A program made the translations under genes and the position numbers. Shown in pieces: positions 18,162 through 28,268 of a stretch of DNA of 40,480 nt. Under the pieces are notes generated by a model. That model did not search any database, had not been told where the DNA came from, and saw nothing but the letters and a program-made list of their open reading frames with translations. This DNA is from Azoarcus sp. Its GTDB lineage: Bacteria > Pseudomonadota > Gammaproteobacteria > Burkholderiales > Rhodocyclaceae. Location of the stretch: the NCBI GenBank assembly GCA_030656215.1, contig JAUSOD010000063.1, forward strand, positions 1 to 40,480, written 5' to 3'. Every line of letters begins with the position of its first letter. Position 1 is the first letter of the stretch.

Positions 18162-19751
18162 TTAGACTTCGACCTGACCGGCCATCTGCTGGATCTTGAT
18201 CACCACGAACTCGGCGGGCTTGAGCGGCGCAAAGCCAACCAGGATATTCACGATGCCGCGGTCGATGTCGTTCTGGGTGGTGGTTTCACGGTCGCATTTG
18301 ACGAAATAGGCGTCGCGCGGGCTGCTGCCCTGAAATGCGCCCTGGCGGAACAGGTTCTGCATGAAAGCGCCGATATTGAGGCGGATCTGCGCCCACAGCG
18401 GCTCGTCGTTGGGCTCGAACACGACCCATTGGGTGCCGCGGAACAGGCTCTCCTCGATGAACAGGGCAAGCCGCCGTACCGGCACGTACTTCCATTCCGA
18501 GGCGAGCAGATCGGCACCCGCCAGCGTGCGCGCGCCCCACACCAGATGCCCCGCCACCGGGAAGGTGCGCAGGCAGTTCAGGCCCACCGGATTGAGCACC
18601 CCATTTTGCTGGTCGGTCATGGTGTAGGTGAAGCCCTGCACCCCCGAGAACGAGGCGGCCAGCCCCGCTGGCGCCTTCCACGCACCGCGCTGCACGTCGG
18701 TGCGGGCGATGATGCCGGCCACCGCGCCGCACGGGGCGAAATCGGCGATGCGGTTTTCGCTCAGCGGGTCGGGCATGCGCAAGCGCGGGAAATACACCAT
18801 GGCATTGATCGCATCGTCGTTGCCTATCGTGCTGCGCAAGGTGTTGACCCCGGTTTCCGCGGTGCTGATGGCGGTGCTCGGGTTGGCGGTCCAGGCTGCG
18901 GGCGGGTCGACGATGAGCATCGCGCGCCGACCCTGACAGTAGCTCGCCGCGCTCGCCCACGTGGCCGGGAGGAGATCGCTGGTGTGGGTCGGGGGCGGTA
19001 TGCACATCAGGTTGAACAGGTCCGCCGACTCGAGCGCGAAGATGCCGGTGCGCGCATTCTGGTCGCCGGTGATCTGGGCGTCGACGATGTCGCTGCCGTT
19101 GCTGCCGAGGGTGCCGCCGGCGCTGGCTGTTCCGTCCGGATCGGCCACCGCGACGGAGCCATCGGCGGGACTTTCATCTACCGGCGCCGAACTGCGTACA
19201 TTGACCAGCGCCGATTGTTCGTTGATCACCGTGTTCACAAAGCGGGAGCTTGCCGGGTCCACCGATACGTTGCGAAACTGCTCGGCGCCGACCACCGTCG
19301 TCCCACCCGGTCGATCGAGCTCTTCGATCAGCAGATTGAACAGCAGTGTGTCCGAGGCGTCCCGCGTGAGGTGGTCCACCGTCGCCCGTAGCGCGCTGCC
19401 CCAGGTGCCCGGACTGCTCGCTTCCAGTACCAGGGTGCCGGTCGCGGTGGCCAGGGTGATGGTCGCAGTGCTGGTGGCAAGGGTGCCGTTGAACACCCGC
19501 ACGATCAGTCCGTCGCTACCGCCATGCTGGAAGAACTGGTTGACCGCATAACCCATGGTACTGGGCTGCCACAGACCGCCGAAGAGCCGCGAATACTCGG
19601 CAAAACTCTGTACCCGCACCGGGCGGTTGACCGGACCGCGCTGGGCGCGGCCGACAAAAGCGGTAATCGAGGTGGCAACGCCGGTGATGGTGCGAACACC
19701 GCTCGGGACTTCTTCGATATAGACGCCGGGATGGGCCAGGGCAGACGGCAT
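18162..19751 (-). CDS. Contractile tail sheath protein
   Basis: A 529-residue sheath protein. The N-terminus MPSALAHPGVYIEEVPSGVRTI followed by GVATSITAFVGRAQRGPVN is diagnostic of contractile sheaths. The C-terminal domain (GARTLAGADLLASEWKYVPVRRLALFIEESL, then FVVFEPNDEPLWAQIR and YFVKCDRETTTQNDIDRGIVNILVGFAPLKPAEFVVIKIQQ) is the conserved handshake region that meshes neighbouring subunits. The middle variable domain faces outward. GAGGAGT lies 8 bases before the ATG. It is the first gene of the eCIS block, and it is the only sheath gene seen, unlike the three of Afp/PVC. Confidence 0.96.
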   Translation of the reverse strand: MPSALAHPGVYIEEVPSGVRTITGVATSITAFVGRAQRGPVNRPVRVQSFAEYSRLFGGLWQPSTMGYAVNQFFQHGGSDGLIVRVFNGTLATSTATITLATATGTLVLEASSPGTWGSALRATVDHLTRDASDTLLFNLLIEELDRPGGTTVVGAEQFRNVSVDPASSRFVNTVINEQSALVNVRSSAPVDESPADGSVAVADPDGTASAGGTLGSNGSDIVDAQITGDQNARTGIFALESADLFNLMCIPPPTHTSDLLPATWASAASYCQGRRAMLIVDPPAAWTANPSTAISTAETGVNTLRSTIGNDDAINAMVYFPRLRMPDPLSENRIADFAPCGAVAGIIARTDVQRGAWKAPAGLAASFSGVQGFTYTMTDQQNGVLNPVGLNCLRTFPVAGHLVWGARTLAGADLLASEWKYVPVRRLALFIEESLFRGTQWVVFEPNDEPLWAQIRLNIGAFMQNLFRQGAFQGSSPRDAYFVKCDRETTTQNDIDRGIVNILVGFAPLKPAEFVVIKIQQMAGQVEV

Positions 19752-20035
19752 GGTCGTGACTCCTCATTGCTGAGTTGCCCGGCGCCGTGTCGCAGTGGCC
19801 GCGTACGCCGGTCTATCCCCGATAGGGGTGGTAAACACGAGGTCGTGAGCAATGCGTATCACAAGCTCACGAGTTCCAGGAAACGGACCGCAACATGAAC
19901 AGCGAGTGTCACTTGAACGCGGGCGCCAATGCGGCGCGCTCGGCCCATCGCACAGTGCGGCGCCCCTGTACGACGCCCGAACATGCGATGCGTGTAGCTC
20001 GGTGTCGTTTGACTCTAGATCAATCTCGCCGGAAA
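19752..20035 (-). promoter_or_regulatory. Upstream region of the eCIS operon with two inverted repeats
   Basis: This 284-base gap precedes the first eCIS gene and is the likely site of its promoter. It holds an 8-base inverted repeat, TCGTGAGC at 19843-19850 and its complement at 19865-19872, separated by 14 bases (operator-like spacing). It also holds a CCCC-GATA-GGGG hairpin-like motif at 19817-19828. No convincing sigma-70 boxes were found. The upstream GDYXXLXY gene reads in the same direction and no terminator is visible between them, so read-through is possible. Confidence 0.35.
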
Positions 20036-20572
20036 TCAATCCGCAGCGGCGTTGCCCTTGAATGAGTCCGGCGACGGGCCCAGCGCATCCAGATTTTCAG
20101 CGCGCAGTCCGGTCAGGATTGCTTCGCCGCTGGCGTCTACGCGGAACTCGCCGAACCGGGCCGATTCGTATCGCGCCGCGTCGCCTTCCTGAAAAAAGAA
20201 GGCGTTGGTGGCGAATCGGGGCTTCCCGTCGCGGATCCGGTAGCGCATGCGCAACTCGTCCGGTGCAGGCGGGGTGCCGTCGTCGAAGCGGTTGAAACTG
20301 CCTATGCCCCGGTCGTCGAGCTTGAGTACGAGGTGCCCGTCGTGCACCGCCCGGGCCGGGGCGCCCGTGCCGAAGGCGGCATCCGCCGCCGCGAAGCGTA
20401 GCGCCATGTAGTCGCCCTGCATCAGCGAGCGCGGGTCCACCGGTGCCAATGCGAGCAGCACGACCCGGCCGTCGCTCAGCAGTTGTTCGCGTTTCTGGAT
20501 GGTGTAGTTGGCCGTTGCCAGCACCGCGAGCCCGGCGACCAGTGCAATCCACCTGTCAATCGACTTGGGCAT
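20036..20572 (-). CDS. GDYXXLXY domain protein
   Basis: A 178-residue protein with one N-terminal membrane segment (WIALVAGLAVLATANYTI) and the signature LMQGDYMALRF of the GDYXXLXY family, followed by a beta-rich domain facing the periplasm. I chose the second ATG (20572), which has GGGAGG six bases upstream; the first ATG at 20578 sits directly on that SD. It overlaps the end of the DUF4401 gene by 17 bases. The three-gene set DUF2157-DUF4401-GDYXXLXY is widespread in proteobacteria with unknown function. Many family members are annotated only by this motif. Confidence 0.88.
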   Translation of the reverse strand: MPKSIDRWIALVAGLAVLATANYTIQKREQLLSDGRVVLLALAPVDPRSLMQGDYMALRFAAADAAFGTGAPARAVHDGHLVLKLDDRGIGSFNRFDDGTPPAPDELRMRYRIRDGKPRFATNAFFFQEGDAARYESARFGEFRVDASGEAILTGLRAENLDALGPSPDSFKGNAAAD

Positions 20573-21647
20573 GTTCATCCTCCCGCAGCACCGGCGCGGG
20601 CCAGCAGGCATGCAACACGAACCGGGCGCCGAGCAGCGCCGCGCCGGTGGACACCATCAGCGCGGACTTGTACAGCAGGGTGGCTTCCAGCGAATAGTAG
20701 TAGAAGGACAGATAGCCCAGCAGGGCGGCCACGCCCAAGCCGGCGAGCACCCGATTGCCGTTGGCGTGGCCGAGCAGCAGGATCAGCGTGGCCGGTGCGA
20801 GGCCGGGCGCCTTCATGCTGGCAAGGGTAATGATGGCGGCCGCAGCCAGTAGACGGACCCCGCTGGCCGAAGTCGGCACCACCGCTTCTCGCAGCAACAA
20901 ACGCCACCCCGCCCAAAGCAGCGCCATGCCGCCCATTCCGGCACCGATCCACAGCGTGTGCTCGAGCATCGGGTGACGGTCCAGCTCGGGTCGCCACAGC
21001 CACTGCCCGGCGCTCCATGTCAGCGCCGCGGTGGCACCGATCACGGCAAGCACCAGCCCGTAGCCACCCGCGCGCAGCATCGAGCCGTGACCGGCATGGC
21101 GGAATTCAGCTAGCCATATCCACGCGCAGGCCGCTGCAAACAGCCCCGGGGTCAGCGCCTGCAGCTGAAGATCCGCCAGCGCAACAAAGACCGCGGCTGC
21201 GCCCGCAGCGGCACTCCATACCCGATGAACGAAGTTAGGCACGAGCACGAACAGGACGGCCTGAAACAGGCTCACGCCCAAGGCAATCACGCTTGCCGGC
21301 GCCTTCAACCCGCTGGCAAGTGCATACAGCACCAGGCCCTGGCCGGCGAGGCTCACTGCCAGCCCGAACTGAGTGGCGAAATCGCCGTGCGGTCGGCTGC
21401 GAAACAGCAGCGCCGCGGCCGCACACGCGGCCATACCGACGACGAAGGAGGCCGCGGCCGAGTCCACCACGAACCGAAGCCCCATGCCCACGAACAGCAG
21501 CAGAAAGAGGGCGCCGATCCAGCCCGCCACGCCGAGCATGGTGCGCACGAACCACGGCGCCGGCGCCGGACCGGTGGCCGGTTCGCCCACGACGAGGCCG
21601 GCCGCCTGCAGCTGTTGCCAAAGGGCGGCTGTTTCCCGCGTGCTCAT
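20556..21647 (-). CDS. DUF4401 multi-spanning membrane protein
   Basis: A 363-residue integral membrane protein with about ten hydrophobic segments, the first near residue 35 (MLGVAGWIGALFLLLFVGMG). The N-terminal TRETAALWQQLQAAGLV and PWFVRTMLGVAGWIGA match the DUF4401 family, which pairs with DUF2157 and GDYXXLXY genes. The ATG at 21647 overlaps the DUF2157 stop (ATGA, 21644-21647); the open frame upstream of it is out of frame with the real neighbour and was not used. Function unknown; membrane location is clear. Confidence 0.88.
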   Translation of the reverse strand: MSTRETAALWQQLQAAGLVVGEPATGPAPAPWFVRTMLGVAGWIGALFLLLFVGMGLRFVVDSAAASFVVGMAACAAAALLFRSRPHGDFATQFGLAVSLAGQGLVLYALASGLKAPASVIALGVSLFQAVLFVLVPNFVHRVWSAAAGAAAVFVALADLQLQALTPGLFAAACAWIWLAEFRHAGHGSMLRAGGYGLVLAVIGATAALTWSAGQWLWRPELDRHPMLEHTLWIGAGMGGMALLWAGWRLLLREAVVPTSASGVRLLAAAAIITLASMKAPGLAPATLILLLGHANGNRVLAGLGVAALLGYLSFYYYSLEATLLYKSALMVSTGAALLGARFVLHACWPAPVLREDEHAQVD

Positions 21648-22609
21648 TGCACATCCTCCGCCGCGACTTTCTTCAGCCACCATCCCCCCACCGCGGACAG
21701 CGCAAGCACGATCAGGCCAGTCAGCAGGAAGCCGGCTGCCCCACCATCCAGACGCCGGACGAGGAAGGTCGCCACCACCACAATCACCGAGAGCACGCCA
21801 CCGGCCAGGACGAACACGTCGCGCAGCCGCAGCCGGTAAACCACCCATGCCAGCGCGAGCCACACCAGCCAGGCCAGCACTGCCCACAGACTGCTGTCGC
21901 GCGGATCGAGGATCTGCATCATCGCCAGGGCCGTGATCAGGCCGCCACTTGCGCTTGCCATAAAGCGCGGGCCCCAGCGTTCGCCCGCAGCCTGGCCACG
22001 GCGCGCGGCAAGCAGCTCCCAGACGCACAGCACAGCGGTATTGAATGCGAACAGCACCCACATCTGCCGTTCGGTGCCGAACAACATGCCGAACACACCG
22101 GGAAACGCCTGGAAGTAAAGCACGATCGCCAGATTGACCAGCGTCAGCCACAAGACCCACAGCGCAGCCGTATGGGCCACCAGCACCCACGGCAGGATCA
22201 TGGCCGCCCAAGCGCCAAACAGCTCGAAAGTATCCGCTCCGGTCTGATAGGTCTGGCCGATCAACGCAAGCAGTGCGCCCACAAACAGGCAGGCCGCAAA
22301 GAGTGCCGCCTTGCCGCCCGGGCGATCGAGCCCGACGCGCCACACGACCGCCAGCGCAGCGAGTAGCAGTACCTCGACCAGGGCGAAGCGGGAGAAGCGC
22401 CCGAGCTCGGCCCAGTTGTAGGCAAGAAAGAAGATCAGCCCGCCACCCACGAGCAAGGTGCCCATCCACAGCAGCAAGCGGTCGATAAAGCCCCGCCATG
22501 CGTCCCGCGACGGCAGAACGCCAGCAAGCGCGAGCGCCTGCGGCACGTCGGAAACCGCGATATGCCCCCGTTCGGCCCACTCGAGAATGATCCGCCGTGC
22601 ATTGCTCAT
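21644..22609 (-). CDS. DUF2157 membrane protein
   Basis: A 321-residue membrane protein. The N-terminal cytoplasmic part (RIILEWAERGHIAVSDVPQALALAG) and the first hydrophobic block LLWMGTLLVGGGLIFFLAYNWAELG are characteristic of DUF2157, with the conserved F-AYNW motif. About nine more hydrophobic segments follow. It is first in the membrane cluster. The region upstream (22610-22961) contains no clear promoter. Function unknown. Confidence 0.9.
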   Translation of the reverse strand: MSNARRIILEWAERGHIAVSDVPQALALAGVLPSRDAWRGFIDRLLLWMGTLLVGGGLIFFLAYNWAELGRFSRFALVEVLLLAALAVVWRVGLDRPGGKAALFAACLFVGALLALIGQTYQTGADTFELFGAWAAMILPWVLVAHTAALWVLWLTLVNLAIVLYFQAFPGVFGMLFGTERQMWVLFAFNTAVLCVWELLAARRGQAAGERWGPRFMASASGGLITALAMMQILDPRDSSLWAVLAWLVWLALAWVVYRLRLRDVFVLAGGVLSVIVVVATFLVRRLDGGAAGFLLTGLIVLALSAVGGWWLKKVAAEDVQ

Positions 22610-22791
22610 CGGCGCGTGGCGTCAATGAGTCTATGGGAATCGCACGCGGCAGCCGACGTATGCACCAGCCTGTTGGCGGAAAGGGGCTGCTCGGCAAGGT
22701 GGCCAGTAAGGTGGCCGGCAACGTGACCAGTAAGGGATTTGAATGGCTTCATGCGGGCATGCTACGCCAGCGGATGCCTTTTTTCACCATT

Positions 22792-22823
22792 CACGGACAT
22801 GTCATGAGAATGACCTGTCCGTG
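22792..22823. repeat. Hairpin with 14-base stem, GAGA loop
   Basis: CACGGACATGTCAT at 22792-22805 and ATGACCTGTCCGTG at 22810-22823 pair over 14 positions with one mismatch around a GAGA tetraloop. There is no T-run on the plus strand, and on the minus strand the downstream side is A-rich rather than T-rich. It could be a processing or weak terminator hairpin for the small gene at 22962-23036. Confidence 0.5.
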
Positions 22824-22884
22824 TTGCTCGGTGCAGGTGCGGCTACCGCAGTGTCAGTGCGGGAACCCTGCTCCGGAGGGCGAC

Positions 22885-22938
22885 ATGCCCGTCAGATCTC
22901 TTGCAGCCCGTGTGCGCTCGCAGATGTCGAGCGCATAG
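22885..22938 (+). pseudogene. Truncated duplicate of the start of the gene at 23907-24257
   Basis: Bases 22869-22912 match 23891-23934 at 38 of 44 positions, covering the SD (CCGGAGG), the ATG and the first codons. The copy reads MPVRSLAARVRSQMSSA and then stops, against MPVRSLAAWAREHLAAP in the intact gene. Similarity ends after the first ten codons or so, so only the translation start of a paralogue or duplication survives. Confidence 0.55.
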
Positions 22939-22961
22939 GGTCTGCGTATCGTCCTTTCAGC

Positions 22962-23036
22962 CTAGCGAAGGCCGAGAAACGAAAGGATAACCATGACGAT
23001 GACGACTGCGCCGACGATGTAGACGATGCTGTTCAT
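22962..23036 (-). CDS. 24-residue single-span membrane peptide
   Basis: The peptide is MNSIVYIVGAVVIVMVILSF followed by LGLR: one hydrophobic helix with a short basic end. An ideal Shine-Dalgarno AAGGAGG (23045-23051) lies 8 bases before the ATG, and the length fits one bilayer crossing. Tiny proteins of this type (I-YIVG-VVIV---L-FLGLR) occur in many proteobacteria and are usually missed by annotation. Function unknown; a stress- or envelope-linked role as for other small membrane peptides is possible. The gene stands alone, with the collagen-like lipoprotein gene about 250 bases upstream on the same strand. Confidence 0.8.
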   Translation of the reverse strand: MNSIVYIVGAVVIVMVILSFLGLR

Positions 23037-23257
23037 AAAACTCACCTCCTTGTGAATCGATTGGGCGACTCCGTTCAATGCGGGTCGACGATTTCAATCT
23101 ACCTGCCTCGCCTTCATCGCTCTGTACGGCTGCGCACAGAAGGCGCATTTGGTCGCTCAGACCTCGAGCACCGGGAAGACTCCCGTTGCATTTCGGACCA
23201 TTTGGCGCGCACCGTCATAGGCGTTCTAGCACGCTGACGACGGGTGGCCTGACGTGA

Positions 23258-23906
<649 letters not shown>

Positions 23907-24257
23907 ATGCCAGTCAGATCGCTTGCAGCCTGGGCGCGCGAACACCTCGCGGCGCCGCTCGATGTCGACTGTACGACAACCGTGATGCTCAAGATCCTCG
24001 ATGGTAAATGCAAGATGGGGCCGCATGACAAGGAGGTCATTCCGGTTCTATACGAAGCGACTCGTGATCTTCCCGGTGGGCTGCTGGGCGAGGAGGCCCA
24101 TGCCCTGATCAGGCGCGCCTGTGCAGGCGAGCGTGAATCACTGGTGGGCGAGATCTACGAGCACCGCGTTCTGGCGGAAACCGCGATCTCGCGTCCGGCA
24201 ATGAAGGCCTACAAGTCCCGCCTGCGCGCTGCGGGCATTCTCGGTGGAGGCGAGTGA
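23907..24257 (+). CDS. Unknown 116-residue protein (MPVRSLAAW type)
   Basis: The protein starts MPVRSLAAWAREHLAAPLD and continues with mostly helical sequence (KILDGKCKMGPHDKEVIPVL, ALIRRACAGERESLVGEIYEH), ending KSRLRAAGILGGGE. CCGGAGG lies 8 bases before the ATG, which is why I start here rather than at the ATG 39 bases upstream. No signal peptide, membrane segment or known motif is seen. A truncated copy of its start lies about 1 kb away at 22885-22938, so this gene has been duplicated locally. It is the only plus-strand gene between the left edge and 39719. Confidence 0.65.
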   Translation: MPVRSLAAWAREHLAAPLDVDCTTTVMLKILDGKCKMGPHDKEVIPVLYEATRDLPGGLLGEEAHALIRRACAGERESLVGEIYEHRVLAETAISRPAMKAYKSRLRAAGILGGGE

Positions 24258-24295
24258 CAGCGGCTACCTGATCTGCATGACCGTACCGATGTTCT

Positions 24296-24454
24296 GTAGG
24301 GCCGACTTCAATCGGCCACAGGTGCCGAACCCCGGCGCTGGTGCCCAAGTCACCCCCTGCGGCGGGTTGAAACCCGCCCTACGGCGGATGTGGAGGCAGC
24401 GGTGGTAGGGCTCGGGGGTTTTGGGGTTTTTCGTAGGGCCGACTTCAGTCGGCC
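24296..24454. repeat. Composite palindromic repeat, A-B-A type
   Basis: Three palindromic modules: A at 24296-24317 (GTAGGGCCGACTTCAATCGG and CC), B at 24361-24382 (GGCGGGTTGAAACCCGCC then CTAC), and A again at 24433-24454. Module A has 8-base arms GGCCGACT/AGTCGGCC. The reverse complement of this 159-base element closely matches the repeats at 40285-40471, including the spacer CCCTACCAC-GC-GCCTCCA. It lies between convergent genes (unknown protein and upp), where it may act as a bidirectional terminator. Confidence 0.85.
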
Positions 24455-24486
24455 ACCGGTGCCAGTCCCTGGTTCCGTTGCCCGAG

Positions 24487-25119
24487 TCATCGGGTGCCGA
24501 ACAGGCGGTCGCCCGCATCGCCCAGGCCGGGCACGATGTAGCCATGTTCGTCCAGGTGACTGTCGATCGCGCCGGTGGTCACCGGTACGTCCGGATGGTT
24601 GCGGGCCAGCGTTTCCAGCCCTTCGGGCGCGGCCAGCAGGCACACGAACTTGAGGCTGCTCACGCCGTCGTCCTTCAATCGCGACAGCGCCGCGCTGGCC
24701 GAGTTGCCGGTAGCCAGCATCGGGTCGACGACGATCACGTGACGCTCGTCGATGTCTTCGGGCACCTTGTAGTAGTACTCGATCGGCTCCAGCGTACGCG
24801 GATCGCGATACAGCCCGACGTGGCCGATCCGCGCCCCGGGCAGCAGCTCGATCATGCCGTCCAGCATGCCGTTTCCGGCGCGCATGATCGAGATCAGGCA
24901 CAGTTTCTTGCCCGCGATCACCGGCGCTTCGCACTGCGCAACCGGGGTGGTGATCGTCACCAGCTCGGTCTGCAAGTCGCGGGTGACCTCGTAGGCCATC
25001 ATCGCCGCGATCTCGCGCACCACGCGACGGAAGTTATCGGTGGTCGTTTCCACGTTGCGCAGTATCGTCAGCTTGTGCTTCATCAACGGATGATCGATCT
25101 CGATCAGGTTCGGATGCAT
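24487..25119 (-). CDS. upp: Uracil phosphoribosyltransferase
   Basis: A 210-residue protein of normal Upp length. It makes UMP from uracil and PRPP in the cytosol. Visible motifs are [19 protein letters not shown] at the N-terminus, [14 protein letters not shown], the PRPP loop [14 protein letters not shown] at about residues 127-140, and the uracil-binding end [13 protein letters not shown]. The ATG at 25119 has GGAGATCGCC upstream. It is the last gene of the URC operon, 41 bases after the DUF1688 gene. In the URC pathway uracil phosphoribosyltransferase (URC6 in yeast) acts with URC1 and URC4, which explains this company. Confidence 0.96.
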   Translation of the reverse strand: MHPNLIEIDHPLMKHKLTILRNVETTTDNFRRVVREIAAMMAYEVTRDLQTELVTITTPVAQCEAPVIAGKKLCLISIMRAGNGMLDGMIELLPGARIGHVGLYRDPRTLEPIEYYYKVPEDIDERHVIVVDPMLATGNSASAALSRLKDDGVSSLKFVCLLAAPEGLETLARNHPDVPVTTGAIDSHLDEHGYIVPGLGDAGDRLFGTR

Positions 25120-25160
25120 GGCGATCTCCGTCAGGGGGCGATGTGATTGGGGCTAAGGGC

Positions 25161-26410
25161 TCAGAACACGGTTCCGTCGCTGACGATGTCGATTGGTGGC
25201 GTGCCCCCGGCGCGATACTGGGCGGCGATACGCCGGCCGGCCGCCCAGGTGCCGCCCTGCAACACCTTGGGCAAGGAGAAGCTGGCCGCATCGAGGCCGA
25301 GTTCGGCGCGCACCGCCACCGCCAGCCGGTCCAGCCCGATCACGGTCAGCGCACGCCATTCCACGATCGCGGGCGAATCGACCTTCCATGAGGTGGTCCA
25401 GAAACCCGCATCGCGTGGGCGGATCACCCCGAGGTCGAGCAGCAAGCCGCCATTGCGGTATTCCGGCAGGCCGGTGAGGCGGTCGATGCCGCACACCTGC
25501 AGGCCGGCAGCCTCGAGCGGTTCAAGCAGCGAATACGTCAGCCACTGGGTGAGCTTGTGGAAGGGCAGCAGGCCATCGGAGAGTGCGGGATGAGCCCAGC
25601 AGTCACCGAGGGGAATGCCCCGCAGGGAAATCCGTCCGGGCCAAACCGGGCCCAGTGCCTTCAACAGCGTGGCAAGAACGAATTCGGCTTCGATCACGCC
25701 ACGGTCGGCGCGGGCCACGAAGTAATCGACCAGGTTGCCGAGGCGCGCCGGGCTGCCGAACACCGCCGGGGTCGCGGCGGCGACCTCGCCCAGCCTGCGC
25801 AGCAGCGCGGCCCGGCCTTCGAGGCCGACCAGCGGGTTGTCCGGACCAACCTGAAAGACCTCGGCCAGGCGCGCCGCGGAGAGCTCGGCCAGCGCCGCGG
25901 CATCGCTGCGCAGCGGCTGCTCCGGCTGATTCGACAGTGCGCCGCCCGCGAACAACGCAAGGCTGGCCACCCCCAGGCCTTCGGAGCGGGCGAGGGTGCA
26001 GCCGGTCGAGGGTTCGTGATAGCGCCAATGCGGGCCCGCCCCCGCATCGAGCAACACGCTGGGGATCACCAGATCCACCGCGACGCGCGCACGCTCGAGC
26101 GGGTCGGCCGCTGTGATCCTGTCACCGAGCTCCTGCCAGCGATCGATCCCGCCGGTCTCGAAGTGCCGCCAGCGGCTGTGATAGGGCACGGCCAGATCGG
26201 GGTAGTTGTAGCGCACAGTGTTGGCAACATAGCGGGCCGTGGCCGGCAGCGCCGCGGCGTTCCAGGTGAAAAAGGGCGAACGCCCGCGCTCCACCTCGCC
26301 CATCACCACCGCGCAACGCTCGCGTACCGCGGTCGAGCTGAGCAGGGCTGCCGCCGGGTGATCCGGTGGCACCGGGGTATGCCAGCCACGGGCGGACAGG
26401 GTAGGTGCGT

Positions 26411-26414
<4 letters not shown>
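25161..26414 (-). CDS. URC4/Urg3-like uracil catabolism protein (DUF1688)
   Basis: A 417-residue DUF1688 protein: AVRERCAVVMGEVERGRSPFF near the start, RWRHFETGGIDRW, the SVLLDAGAGPHWRYHEP block, SEGLGVASLALFAGG, LGNLVDYFVARAD and FHKLTQWLTYSLLEPLE. Family members (URC4 in Lachancea, Urg3 in fission yeast) are required to break down uracil by the URC pathway, though the exact reaction is not settled. The ATG at 26414 overlaps the stop of the GTP cyclohydrolase-like gene (ATGA), so both are made together. Length is close to the family norm. Confidence 0.92.
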
Positions 26415-27652
<1,238 letters not shown>

Positions 27653-27995
27653 GGCATGCTCCTGCAACGGAAGATGAGAACCCGACCAGGTGGTCAAAGT
27701 TCTCAAAGCGAATTTCGTGCCATGAAAATGAGCGCTTTATACCCCATTTCGGGCGTCAAGTCGCACCGCAAGCGTGCCCGCAGCCCCTTGCACCGCCCAT
27801 AGCCGCACGGCGCGGGTGCAGCGAGTGACGGATATTTTTACAGTTGGAAAATAGAGAAAATAGCAGACCAGAAAATAGGTAGGGGAAAATAGGGGACAGA
27901 CCACGGTTTCAATACTTTTTCAATAATGAGACGAATAAACCGGAAATCGTGGTCTGTCCCTGATTACCCTGATTATCGCTACTGATTACCCGGCC
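27653..27995. other. Intergenic region with operon upstream sequence and a REP element
   Basis: This 343-base stretch carries the upstream region of the URC operon. On the minus strand a TATAAA at 27736-27741 is a possible -10 box, but the nearest TTGACG (27754-27759) is only 12 bases away, so the promoter call is weak. It also contains the REP element at 27892-27960 and short duplications of CTGATTACC to its right. No gene is supported. Confidence 0.4.
27892..27960. repeat. REP element, GGGGACAGACCACGG family, copy 1
   Basis: Left arm GGGGACAGACCACGGTTTC at 27892-27910, right arm CGGAAATCGTGGTCTGTCCC ending at 27960. The arms are inverted and separated by about 30 bases with ATAATGAGACGAATAAAC. 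Copies at 29577, 31341/32113, 32337 and 33461 share the arms. Confidence 0.85.
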
Positions 27996-28268
27996 TCAGC
28001 CGCCGCTCAATGCCTGCACGATCGCGACTTTGTCACTTTCTCGCAGTGGCGTAGGCAGCTCGAAAACCGCCGCGCCGTTGACGAAGATGCGCATGTGGGC
28101 CCGCATCCGGCCCTGCTCGTCGATCATCCGAAAGCGGATGCCGGGGAACTGGCGCTCGAGATCGGTGATGACTTCGTCCAGCGTCGCCCCCTCGGCATGA
28201 ACGTGTCTCTGCCCGGCGGTGTAGGAGTGCAGGGGAGTCGGGATCAGGATCTCCATCGTCGCGCTCAT
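27996..28268 (-). CDS. MoaD/ThiS family sulfur-carrier-like protein
   Basis: A 90-residue beta-grasp protein. Features of the family are EGATLDEVITDLERQFPGIRFRMID, MRIFVNGAAVFELPTPLRESDKVAIVQALSGG and the C-terminal Gly-Gly that carries sulfur as thiocarboxylate. The ATG at 28268 overlaps the stop of the propeller-protein gene (ATGA). MoaD-like proteins paired with Asp-box propeller proteins are seen in many bacteria; no molybdopterin or thiamine gene lies nearby, so a dedicated role of this pair is more likely than cofactor synthesis. Confidence 0.88.
   Translation of the reverse strand: MSATMEILIPTPLHSYTAGQRHVHAEGATLDEVITDLERQFPGIRFRMIDEQGRMRAHMRIFVNGAAVFELPTPLRESDKVAIVQALSGG

Larger units (their letters stand above)
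22610..22961. other. Intergenic stretch with a hairpin and a gene relic
   Basis: This 352-base stretch lacks an intact gene. It contains near-direct repeats of GGTGGCCAGTAA-type sequence around 22698-22735, a strong hairpin (22792-22823) and the truncated gene copy at 22885-22938. The rest shows nothing I can name. Confidence 0.5.

Noticed and set aside
17802-19391. Plus-strand open frame of 529 residues opposite sheath and tube genes
   Set aside because: It spans two genuine genes and their gap on the other strand, which a real gene would hardly do; no recognisable features.
19764-20039. 91-residue minus-strand open frame upstream of the sheath gene
   Set aside because: No SD, no motif, and it overlaps the end of the GDYXXLXY gene; it looks like a chance frame across the promoter region.
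21648-22721. N-terminal extension of the DUF4401 frame
   Set aside because: It overlaps the whole DUF2157 gene in a different frame; the ATGA-coupled start at 21647 gives the family N-terminus.
22743-23237. Plus-strand open frame of 164 residues across the small-gene region
   Set aside because: It runs through the hairpin, the relic and the opposite strand of the 24-residue gene, with no coherent protein character.
27736-27759. Sigma-70 promoter TTGACG/TATAAA upstream of the URC operon
   Set aside because: The spacing is only 12 bases, far from the 16-18 needed, so it is mentioned but not called.
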